Shown here: piece after piece, positions 1 to 5,993 of the stretch
Numbering within the stretch: the first letter of the stretch is position 1
How the letters are laid out: every line of letters begins with the position of its first letter
Assembly: GCA_938022295.1 (NCBI GenBank)
Contig: CALIDR010000199.1
Location: 1-7,097 of the forward strand
Direction: 5' to 3'
Source: an uncultured Burkholderiaceae bacterium
GTDB taxonomy: Bacteria > Pseudomonadota > Gammaproteobacteria > Burkholderiales > Burkholderiaceae_C
Length of the DNA stretch: 7,097 nt
The notes under the pieces: model-generated
Told to the model about the DNA's origin: nothing
The model's database searches: none
The model's input: only the letters and a program-made list of their open reading frames with translations
Translations under genes and position numbers: made by a program

Positions 1-406
<406 letters not shown>

Positions 407-407
407 C

Positions 408-488
408 TCAGTGCCCGCCCGGCCGCCCGAAGGGCACTGCGCGCCCCTCGGGGGCCGCGAACGAAGCGAGCGTGGGGTCGTGGGTCAT
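408..488 (-). CDS. 26-codon mini-ORF bridging ureB and ureC (doubtful gene)
   Basis: This minus-strand frame begins MTHDPTLASF, ends RPGGH and has a TGA stop at 410-408. Its ATG (488-486) overlaps the ureB stop as ATGA, and its stop is one base from the ureC ATG, so it fills the gap between the two genes exactly. A weak purine run (AGGGAA) precedes the ATG. I recognise no domain, and the Gly/Pro/Arg-rich composition is what the underlying hairpin element would encode by chance. It may be a coupling leader that carries ribosomes from ureB to ureC, or simply an open frame through a repeat. A function as a peptide is unproven. Confidence 0.3.
   Translation of the reverse strand: MTHDPTLASFAAPEGRAVPFGRPGGH
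413..478 (-). repeat. Hairpin-rich intergenic element between ureB and ureC
   Basis: The 78-nt ureB-ureC gap carries two short GC hairpins. In plus-strand notation they are GCCC-GAA-GGGC (425-435) and GCCCC-TCG-GGGGC (443-455). Next comes a CGAACGAAGCGAGCGTGGGG stretch (458-477). From memory, this order (a CCGGCCGCCC stem, a CCCCTCGGGGG stem, then GAACGAAGCGAGCGTGGGG) resembles a hairpin element scattered through intergenic regions of Comamonadaceae-type Burkholderiales. I see no second copy in this window, so the repeat assignment rests on recollection. The stems are seen directly. In the mRNA they could affect stability or ribosome transfer between ureB and ureC. Exact ends are approximate. 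Confidence 0.5.
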
Positions 489-790
489 AGCTTTCCCTGC
501 ACCATGCCGCGGAAGCCCCAGACCTCGCGCGCGCCGGCGTAGTCGACGAGCTCGACGGTGCGCTGCTGCCCCGGCTCGAAGCGCACCGCGGTGCCGCTGG
601 CGATGTTCAGCCGCATCCCGCGCGCCGCGGCGCGGTCGAACTTGAGCGCGCCATTCGTCTCGGCGAAGTGGTAGTGCGAGCCGACCTGGATCGGCCGGTC
701 GCCGCCGTTCTCGACGACCAGCGTCACCGTGCGCCGGCCCCGGTTCAGCACGTGGTCGCCGTCGTCGACGATCAGCTCGCCGGGGATCAT
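485..790 (-). CDS. ureB: Urease subunit beta
   Basis: This encodes the 101-residue beta subunit of the cytoplasmic urease, which packs with gamma and alpha in the (alpha-beta-gamma)3 enzyme. It begins MIPGELIVDDGDHVLNRGR, carries the family hallmark VGSHYHFAETN at residues 36-46, and ends WGFRGMVQGKL. The length is normal for a stand-alone UreB (about 100-106). I chose ATG 790-788 because MIPGE is the usual start. An in-frame GTG two codons upstream (796-794) overlaps the stop of the preceding small gene as GTGA and is an alternative that would add two residues. Neither start has a clear Shine-Dalgarno sequence, so coupling to the upstream gene is likely. The frame stays open upstream to 1015, but that Arg-rich extension has no urease character. 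The stop overlaps the next ATG as ATGA. Confidence 0.96.
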   Translation of the reverse strand: MIPGELIVDDGDHVLNRGRRTVTLVVENGGDRPIQVGSHYHFAETNGALKFDRAAARGMRLNIASGTAVRFEPGQQRTVELVDYAGAREVWGFRGMVQGKL

Positions 791-792
791 CG

Positions 793-966
793 TCACTTGC
801 GCCGGCCGAGCCACCACACGCCCGCGATCGCGGCCACGGCGATCACGAGGCCGAACACGTCGCTCGCGTGCCAGTGAGAGGCGCCGGGCAGCCCGTGGCC
901 TTCGTGGGCCAGCGCAGGCCAGGCGGCCAGCGCGGCGGCGGCGCCGATCAGGGTCTTCGTCGTCAT
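793..966 (-). CDS. Small His-rich secreted or membrane-anchored protein of the urease operon (57 aa)
   Basis: This short gene lies between ureA and ureB, starts at ATG 966-964 and stops at TGA 795-793. A strong GAGGAGG lies 7 nt upstream, the best ribosome site on the left arm. The product opens with a Lys followed by an Ala/Leu core ending PALA, a plausible Sec signal with cleavage after residue 20. Next comes HEGHGLPGASHWH (residues 21-33), with His at 21, 24, 32 and either side of Trp33. A single hydrophobic helix follows (about 38-53), then GRRK. The mature form would be about 37 residues with a periplasmic His cluster and a C-terminal anchor. An HxGH motif after a signal peptide recalls the N-terminus of HupE/UreJ nickel permeases, but the rest of that family is absent. 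Nickel binding or help with metal supply to urease is inference only. I do not know a characterised function. Confidence 0.85.
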   Translation of the reverse strand: MTTKTLIGAAAALAAWPALAHEGHGLPGASHWHASDVFGLVIAVAAIAGVWWLGRRK

Positions 967-973
967 CGGTCTT

Positions 974-980
974 CCTCCTC
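974..980 (-). promoter_or_regulatory. Strong Shine-Dalgarno (GAGGAGG) of the small His-rich gene
   Basis: On the minus strand GAGGAGG is followed by 7 nt (AAGACCG) and then ATG at 966. It supports the 57-aa frame as translated, in contrast to the weak sites of ureA, ureB and ureC. Confidence 0.8.
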
Positions 981-985
981 GCCAG

Positions 986-1004
986 GCGCACCGTCGCGGT
1001 GCGC
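986..1004 (-). other. Perfect 8-bp intercistronic hairpin between ureA and the small gene
   Basis: On the minus strand the sequence reads GCGCACCG-CGA-CGGTGCGC, a perfect 8-bp stem with a 3-nt loop. It lies inside the 45-nt gap after the ureA stop and 5 nt before the GAGGAGG ribosome site of the next gene. There is no T-run after it, so it is not a canonical intrinsic terminator. It could protect the ureA end of a processed transcript or tune translation of the next gene. Function is inferred from position only. Confidence 0.6.
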
Positions 1005-1011
1005 GAAATCG

Positions 1012-1314
1012 TCATGCAATCGGTTGGTGCACGGTCACCAGCTTGGTGCCGTCCGGAAACGTCGCCTCGACCTGGATCTCGGGGATCATCTCGGCGACGC
1101 CGTCCATCACGTCGGCGCGCGTCAGCACCGTCCTGCCCTCGCTCATCAGCGCCGCCACCGTCTTGCCGTCGCGCGCGCCTTCCATGATCGCGGCGCTGAT
1201 CAGCGCCACCGCCTCCGGGTGGTTCAGCTTCAGCCCGCGCGCCTTGCGGCGTTCGGCGAGCAGCGCGGCGGTGAAGATCAGCAGCTTGTCCTTCTCGCGC
1301 GGGGTCAGGTCCAT
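1012..1314 (-). CDS. ureA: Urease subunit gamma
   Basis: This encodes the 100-residue gamma subunit, the smallest chain of the cytoplasmic urease. The whole sequence is typical: MDLTPREKDKLLIFTAALLA at the start, ERRKARGLKLN, then EAVALISAAIMEGARDGKTV in the centre (about 34-53) and PDGTKLVTVHQPI at the end. Length matches the family (about 100). ATG 1314-1312 is the start expected from homologues. No clear Shine-Dalgarno sequence precedes it. It is the first gene of the leftward operon here and faces the sensor kinase gene across an 87-bp gap. In many betaproteobacteria ureD sits directly before ureA, but here it does not. The stop is followed by a strong hairpin and the small His-rich gene. 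Confidence 0.97.
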   Translation of the reverse strand: MDLTPREKDKLLIFTAALLAERRKARGLKLNHPEAVALISAAIMEGARDGKTVAALMSEGRTVLTRADVMDGVAEMIPEIQVEATFPDGTKLVTVHQPIA

Positions 1315-1401
1315 GGCGTCGGCTGATGCACGTTCGATGCCATCTTACGGTGCGCCTCGGCGGTGCGGCGGGGCTGGTGCGGATCTTGTAGCAGCGCGCC
1401 C
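1315..1401. promoter_or_regulatory. Divergent intergenic region (ureA / sensor kinase) with direct repeats
   Basis: This 87-bp gap must hold the start signals of the ureA operon and probably of the kinase gene. Towards ureA, a TAAGAT hexamer (plus-strand ATCTTA, 1342-1347) is a possible -10, about 28 bp from the ureA ATG, with no recognisable -35 at 17 bp. Just upstream of it, seen from ureA, three copies of GGTGCG occur on the plus strand at 1349-1354, 1362-1367 and 1376-1381. A direct pair of GATGC (1325-1329 and 1336-1340) is spaced 11 bp, near one helical turn. A promoter without a -35 but with phased repeats fits activator control. High GC makes short repeats common by chance, so support is modest. 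I see no convincing promoter towards the kinase. Confidence 0.4.
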
Positions 1402-4400
1402 ATGGCGCGCACCATCCCGATCGTCCCCGCCGCCGACGCGCTGCAGCAGGTCGCGCCGGTGCGGCGCGAATACAACAGCTGGGTCGCGCGCGAGACGATC
1501 GAGGACTACGCGCTGCGCTTCACGCCGCGCAGCTTCCGCCGCTCGAGCCCCTTGCGGGTGGCCAACACCGCCGTCGGCGGCGCGGCGTCGTTCCTGATCC
1601 TGGAGGCGATCGGGGCGACGCTGCTCGTGCAGTACGGCTTCGTCAACGCGGCGCTGGCCATCGTCGTCACCGGCATCGTGATCTTCCTCGCCGGGCTGCC
1701 GATCAGCGCCGTCGCCGCACGCCACGGCGTCGACATGGACCTGCTGACGCGCGGCGCCGGCTTCGGCTACATCGGCTCGACGATCACGTCGCTGATCTAC
1801 GCGAGCTTCACGTTCATCTTCTTCGCCCTCGAGGCGGCGGTGATGGCCTACGCGCTCGAGCTCGTGTTCGACATCCCGCCCGCGTGGGGCTACCTGATCT
1901 GCGCCCTCGTCGTGATCCCGCTCGTGATCCACGGCGTCACCGCGATCGGGCGCCTGCAGGCGTGGACGCTGCCGATCTGGCTCGTGATGCTCGTCGTGCC
2001 CTACGTGGCCGTGTTCGCCCACCACCCCACGCTCGTCGCCGACCTCGCCGGCTACGGCGGCGAAGGCCGCGGCAGCGGCGCCACGTTCGACGCGCTGGCC
2101 TTCGGCGCCGCGACGACGGTGGGCATTGCGCTGATCACGCAGATGGGCGAGCAGGTCGACTACCTGCGCTTCATGCCCGAGCGCACGCGCGCCAACCGGG
2201 TGCGCTGGTGGGCCGCGGTGCTGATCGGTGGGCCGGGCTGGGTCGTGCCGGGCGTGGCGAAGATGCTCGGCGGCGCGCTGCTGGCCCACCTCGCGATCAC
2301 GCACATGGTGCCGGTCGAGCGCGCCGTCGACCCGAACCAGATGTACCTCGTCGCCTACGAGTTCGTGTTCTCGCACTACGGCGTCGCGGTGGCGGCCACG
2401 GCGCTGTTCGTCTTCGTCTCGCAGCTCAAGATCAACGTCACCAACGCCTACGCCGGGTCGCTGGCGTGGAGCAACTTCTTCTCCCGCCTCACCCACAGCC
2501 ACCCCGGGCGCGTGGTGTGGATGGTGTTCAACACCGCGATCGCGCTAGTGCTGATGGAGCTCGACGTGTTCCAGGCGCTCGGCCACGTGCTCGGGCTGTA
2601 CGCCAACATCGCGATCGCGTGGATCATGGCCGTCGTCGCCGACCTCGTCATCAACAAGCCGCTGGGCCTGTCGCCGCCAGGCATCGAGTTCCGGCGCGCG
2701 CACCTATACGACGTCAACCCGGTCGGCGTCGGCGCGATGGTGCTCGCCTCGGTGCTGTCGATCACGGCGCACCTGGGCCTGTACGGCGAGATGGCGCAGG
2801 CCTACTCGGCGGCGATCGCGCTCGTCACCGCCGTCGTCGCCTCGCCCGCGATCGCGTGGGCCACGCGCGGGCGCTACTACATCGCCCGCCCGCCGCAGCA
2901 GCCGCCGGCGACGCCCGCCGACGGCCCCTATGCACGCCTGCGTCTGGCGGCCACGCAGCGCTGCGTGATCTGCGAGCGCGACTACGAGGTCGACGACATG
3001 GCGCACTGCCCGGCGTACCAGGGCCAGATCTGCTCGCTGTGCTGCACGCTCGATGCGCGCTGCGACGACCTCTGCAAGCCCGACGCCCACCTCGCGGCGC
3101 AGTGGGCGGCGCTGCTGCGCCGCCTCGCGCCGCGGCGCCTGTGGCCGACGCTGGACGCCGGCCTCGGCCACTGGCTGCTGCTGATGGCGATCGTCGCCCC
3201 GGCGCTCGCGCTGCTGCTCGGGCTGCTGTACCACGAGGGGGCGCGCTCGCTCGCCGACGAGTTCGCGTCGTCCGAGGCGGCCGCCGCGCTGCTGCCGCTG
3301 CTGCGTTCGAGCTTCGTCCACGTGTACCTGCTGCTGCTCGTGATCGGCGGCGTGGCGGCGTGGTGGCTCGTGCTCGCGCACCAGAGCCGGCGCGTCGCGC
3401 AGGAGGAGTCGAACCGGCAGACGCAGGCGCTGCGCGCCGAGATCGCGTCGCACCGGCGCACCGACGAGGCGCTGCAGCAGGCCAAGGCGCAGGCCGAGGC
3501 CGCGCAGCGCGCCGCCGAGGCGGCCAACCAGGCCAAGAGCCGCCACATCACCGCGATCAGCCACGAACTGCGCACGCCGCTGAACGGCATCCTCGGCTAC
3601 GCGCAGCTGCTCGAGGCCGACGAGACGCTGTCGCCGGCACGCCGCCACGCCGTCGGCGTGATCCGCCGCGGCGGCGACCACCTGCTGTCGCTGATCGAGG
3701 GCACGCTCGACATTGCGCGCATCGAGAGCGGCAAGCTCGCGCTCGAGGTGCGGCCGATGCGGCTGCGCGACGGCCTGCGCGAGATCGCGCACCTGTTCGA
3801 GCTGCAGGCCGCGGGCAAGGGCATCGGCTTCGCGTGCGAGATCGACGAGGCGCCGCCCGTCGTGCGCGCCGACGAGAAGCGGCTGCGCCAGATCCTGATC
3901 AACCTGCTGGGCAACGCCGTCAAGTTCACGGCCCAGGGCGGCGTGCGCTTTCGCCTGCACTACGCGCACGACATCGCGCGCTTCGAGATCGAGGACACCG
4001 GCCCTGGCATGACGCCCGGCGAGCTCGAGCGCGTGTTCGAGCCGTTCGTGCGCGGCTCGGCGGCCGGCGACGCGGCCAGCGGCGGCACCGGGCTGGGGCT
4101 GACGATCGCGAAGATGCTCACCGCGCTGATGGGCGGCGAGCTGACTGCGCAAAGCGAACCCGGCCGCGGCACGACGTTCCGCGTGCGCCTGTTCCTGCCC
4201 GAGGTCGCCGACGCGGCCGTGGCCGTGGCCGCCCCGGCGGCGCGCACCGGCTACGCGGGCGCGCGCCGGCGCGTGCTCGTCGTCGACAACGAGGAGGCCG
4301 ACCGCGAGCTCGTCGCCCACGTGCTGCAGCCGCTGGGCTTCGAGGTCTGGCAGGCCGCCACCGGCGAGCAGTGCCTCGAGCGGCTGGCGCGCGGGCGCCC

Positions 4401-4887
4401 CGACGCGATCCTGATGGACCTCGCGATGCCCGGCATCGACGGCTGGGAGACGATCCGCCGCCTGCGCGCCGCCGGCTGCGGCGACATCGCGCTGGCCGTG
4501 GTCTCGGCCACCGCGTTCGACCGCGGGCTCGACCACGACGTCGCGCTGCCGCCGCAGGACTTCCTCGTCAAGCCGCTGCGCTTGGCCGACCTGCTCGACT
4601 GGCTCGGCCGCGCGCTCGCGCTGCAGTGGCTCGGTGCGCCACCGCCGGCGCCGCCGCCGGCCATCGAGGCCCCCGACCGGCAGCACCTGCTCGCGCTGCA
4701 GCAGGTCGTGCGCTCGGGCTACGTGCGCGGCATCGTGCGCCAGCTCGACGTCGTCGAGGCCGCCGAGCCGCGCGCGGCCGGTTACGTTGCGCTGCTGCGC
4801 CAGATGGCGCGTGACTTCCAGCTCGACGCGCTGGCGCGCCGCATCGACCAGGACCTGCGGCGCGCGAGCGCCGCGCGCACCGCATGA
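1402..4887 (+). CDS. Hybrid sensor histidine kinase fused to an NCS1-type nucleobase permease domain
   Basis: This 1161-residue inner-membrane protein joins a transporter fold to a kinase. Residues about 45-492 resemble an NCS1 nucleobase/cation symporter with some 12 hydrophobic helices, including DMDLLTRGAGFGYIGSTITS and AYAGSLAWSNFFSRL. A linker follows with eight Cys (521, 524, 536, 544, 547, 548, 554, 558), then two further membrane helices (about 590-612 and 640-662) and a Gln/Ala-rich coiled coil to about 715. The kinase core has the H-box SHELRTP (His721), N-box Asn838, DTGPG (865-869) and GGTGLGL (894-900). A receiver spans about 956-1075, with Asp1006 as phosphoacceptor, Ser1035 and Lys1057. 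One acidic-pocket position is Asn963. A helical tail (1088-1161) shows no HPt histidine motif. ATG 1402 is preferred over GTG 1363, whose extra 13 residues look noncoding. Sensing of a nitrogen compound, upstream of the overlapping regulator, is inference. It could also still transport. Confidence 0.93.
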   Translation: MARTIPIVPAADALQQVAPVRREYNSWVARETIEDYALRFTPRSFRRSSPLRVANTAVGGAASFLILEAIGATLLVQYGFVNAALAIVVTGIVIFLAGLPISAVAARHGVDMDLLTRGAGFGYIGSTITSLIYASFTFIFFALEAAVMAYALELVFDIPPAWGYLICALVVIPLVIHGVTAIGRLQAWTLPIWLVMLVVPYVAVFAHHPTLVADLAGYGGEGRGSGATFDALAFGAATTVGIALITQMGEQVDYLRFMPERTRANRVRWWAAVLIGGPGWVVPGVAKMLGGALLAHLAITHMVPVERAVDPNQMYLVAYEFVFSHYGVAVAATALFVFVSQLKINVTNAYAGSLAWSNFFSRLTHSHPGRVVWMVFNTAIALVLMELDVFQALGHVLGLYANIAIAWIMAVVADLVINKPLGLSPPGIEFRRAHLYDVNPVGVGAMVLASVLSITAHLGLYGEMAQAYSAAIALVTAVVASPAIAWATRGRYYIARPPQQPPATPADGPYARLRLAATQRCVICERDYEVDDMAHCPAYQGQICSLCCTLDARCDDLCKPDAHLAAQWAALLRRLAPRRLWPTLDAGLGHWLLLMAIVAPALALLLGLLYHEGARSLADEFASSEAAAALLPLLRSSFVHVYLLLLVIGGVAAWWLVLAHQSRRVAQEESNRQTQALRAEIASHRRTDEALQQAKAQAEAAQRAAEAANQAKSRHITAISHELRTPLNGILGYAQLLEADETLSPARRHAVGVIRRGGDHLLSLIEGTLDIARIESGKLALEVRPMRLRDGLREIAHLFELQAAGKGIGFACEIDEAPPVVRADEKRLRQILINLLGNAVKFTAQGGVRFRLHYAHDIARFEIEDTGPGMTPGELERVFEPFVRGSAAGDAASGGTGLGLTIAKMLTALMGGELTAQSEPGRGTTFRVRLFLPEVADAAVAVAAPAARTGYAGARRRVLVVDNEEADRELVAHVLQPLGFEVWQAATGEQCLERLARGRPDAILMDLAMPGIDGWETIRRLRAAGCGDIALAVVSATAFDRGLDHDVALPPQDFLVKPLRLADLLDWLGRALALQWLGAPPPAPPPAIEAPDRQHLLALQQVVRSGYVRGIVRQLDVVEAAEPRAAGYVALLRQMARDFQLDALARRIDQDLRRASAARTA

Positions 4888-5891
4888 CCGACGACACCGC
4901 AGCTCCCTCCGCCACCCCCCGGAACCTCGAGAAGCCCACGGCCGGACTGCCCGACCGCGGCGCCGCCGACATCGTGCTGATCGTCGACGACGCGCCCGAC
5001 AACCTCGCGCTGCTGCACGACGCGCTCGACGACAGCGGCTGCACCGTGCTCGTGGCCACCAGCGGCGAGCGTGCGCTCGAGCTCGCGCACGCCGCGCAGC
5101 CCGACATCGTGCTGCTCGATGCCGTGATGCCCGGCATGGACGGCTTCGAGGTCGCGCGAAGGCTCAAGGCCGACGCCGACACCGCGCACATCCCGATCAT
5201 CTTCATGACCGGCCTCGCCGAGACCGAGCACGTGCTCGCCGCGTTCGCCGCCGGCGGCATCGACCACGTGACCAAGCCGATCAAGCCGCGCGAGGTGCTG
5301 GCGCGCATCGCGGCGCACCTGCACAGCGCGCGCGTGCAGCGTCAGGCGCGGCTGGCGCTCGACGCCTTCGGCCACGCGACGATGGTGGTGCGCGAACGCG
5401 ACGGCCGCCGCGTGTGGCAGACCGCGCTCGCGCGCCGGCTGATGGACGAGTACTACGGCGTGGCCGACGGGCAGCACCTGCCGCCGGAGGTCATCGCCTG
5501 GGTCGCGCGCGAATCGCTGCGCCGCCGTGCCGGCGCCGAGCCGTCGACGCTGACGATCGCGCGCGGCGCGCGGCGGCTGACGTTCGCGCTGCACGAGGTC
5601 GGCGAGGACTTCGGCGGCGAGGGCGAGTGGCTGCTCGTGCTGCGCGAGGCCGACGACGCGGCAATGATCGGCGCGATGACGCTCGCCTTCAAGCTCACCG
5701 CGCGCGAGGCCGAGGTGCTGTACTGGGTCGTCAAGGGCAAGACCAACCGCGACATCGGCGACATCCTCGGCAGCAGCGCGGCCACGGTGAAGAAGCACCT
5801 CGAGCACGTGTTCGCCAAGCTCGGCGTCGAGACGCGCACCGCGGCGGCGTCGCTCGCGATCAGCAGGGTGAGCCAGCTCGCGAACCGCTGA
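4884..5891 (+). CDS. Two-component response regulator, LuxR/NarL-type DNA-binding output
   Basis: This 335-residue cytoplasmic transcription regulator is the likely partner of the upstream kinase. Its ATG overlaps the kinase stop as ATGA, so the two are translationally coupled. After a flexible 28-residue Pro/Ala-rich head, a receiver spans about 29-150, with acidic pair Asp35-Asp36, phosphoacceptor Asp79 in VLLDAVMPGMDGFE, Thr109 and Lys131 followed by Pro. A middle segment (about 155-260) matches nothing I recognise, though FGHATMVVRERDGRRVWQT hints at a PAS-like fold. The C-terminus (271-322) is a LuxR helix-turn-helix: LTAREAEVLYWVVKGKTNRD, then IGDILGSSAATVKKHLEHVF. All phosphorylation residues are intact. 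From its position before urtA it probably activates the urea importer, and perhaps the divergent urease operon. The targets are inferred. A candidate operator lies just downstream at 5905-5920. Confidence 0.94.
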   Translation: MTDDTAAPSATPRNLEKPTAGLPDRGAADIVLIVDDAPDNLALLHDALDDSGCTVLVATSGERALELAHAAQPDIVLLDAVMPGMDGFEVARRLKADADTAHIPIIFMTGLAETEHVLAAFAAGGIDHVTKPIKPREVLARIAAHLHSARVQRQARLALDAFGHATMVVRERDGRRVWQTALARRLMDEYYGVADGQHLPPEVIAWVARESLRRRAGAEPSTLTIARGARRLTFALHEVGEDFGGEGEWLLVLREADDAAMIGAMTLAFKLTAREAEVLYWVVKGKTNRDIGDILGSSAATVKKHLEHVFAKLGVETRTAAASLAISRVSQLANR

Positions 5892-5904
5892 CCCGCGCCG
5901 CCCG

Positions 5905-5920
5905 TACGCCACTCGGCGTA
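5905..5920. promoter_or_regulatory. Perfect inverted repeat upstream of urtA, candidate regulator binding site
   Basis: The site reads TACGCC-ACTC-GGCGTA, two perfect 6-bp arms around a 4-bp spacer. It begins 14 bp after the stop of the LuxR-type regulator gene and ends directly against a -35-like hexamer. Palindromes of this size next to -35 are typical for dimeric activators, and the adjacent regulator is the obvious candidate. As RNA it would form only a short hairpin without a U-run, so it is not a terminator. The binding protein is inferred. Confidence 0.55.
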
Positions 5921-5949
5921 TTGGCTGCATCGCGCCACGTCCCTAACCT
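5921..5949 (+). promoter_or_regulatory. Candidate sigma70-like promoter of urtA
   Basis: A -35-like TTGGCT (5921-5926) and a -10-like TAACCT (5944-5949) are separated by exactly 17 bp. Matches to consensus are 4/6 and 3/6, so it is weak, as expected for an activated promoter. The inverted repeat at 5905-5920 abuts the -35. Transcription would start near 5957, leaving a leader of under 40 nt before the urtA start. Confidence 0.45.
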
Positions 5950-5980
5950 GAGCACGTCGCTTCGTTCAACCGCCGTCCTC

Positions 5981-5987
5981 AGGAGGG
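5981..5987 (+). promoter_or_regulatory. Strong Shine-Dalgarno (AGGAGGG) of urtA
   Basis: AGGAGGG is followed by 6 nt (ACCCGC) and ATG at 5994. It fixes the urtA start and suggests high translation, as expected for an abundant periplasmic binding protein. Confidence 0.85.
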
Positions 5988-5993
5988 ACCCGC

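Noticed and set aside
485..1015. Extended ureB frame (176 aa) starting at an ATG that overlaps the ureA stop
   Set aside because: The extra 75 N-terminal residues are Arg-rich and unlike any UreB, and the region is better explained by the 57-aa gene with a strong ribosome site. UreB homologues begin at MIPGE.
1363..1401. GTG 1363 as start of the sensor kinase
   Set aside because: It would add 13 residues rich in Cys, Gly, Ser and Arg with no ribosome site; ATG 1402 gives a natural N-terminus, though it too lacks a clear Shine-Dalgarno sequence.
1345..2502. 385-aa antisense frame over the permease domain
   Set aside because: Charged, repetitive composition with no domain; it is a shadow of the permease-coding strand.
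2704..4686. 660-aa open frame antisense to the sensor kinase
   Set aside because: Low-complexity Arg/Ala/Gly/Gln-rich product caused by high-GC codon bias opposite a clear kinase gene; no recognisable domain and no ribosome site noted.
1884..4814. 976-aa open frame on the plus strand in a second frame across the kinase gene
   Set aside because: Composition is extremely Arg/Ala-rich, a typical frame shadow in GC-rich DNA; the overlapping frame has all the conserved permease and kinase motifs.
5905..5920. Inverted repeat as an intrinsic terminator of the regulator gene
   Set aside because: The stem is only 6 bp and no T-run follows; its place against a -35-like hexamer fits an operator better.
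4782..5930. 382-aa antisense frame opposite the response regulator
   Set aside because: The plus-strand regulator has intact receiver and helix-turn-helix motifs; the antisense product is a His/Arg/Ala-rich shadow.
5921..5940. Possible sigma54 (-24/-12) promoter before urtA, considered because of the nitrogen context
   Set aside because: A GG occurs at 5923-5924, but the required GC at the matching distance is absent (CC at 5935-5936).
5958..5967. CGCTTCGTTC in the urtA leader matching part of the ureB-ureC element
   Set aside because: Only 10 bases match and none of the hairpins are present, so it is probably chance.
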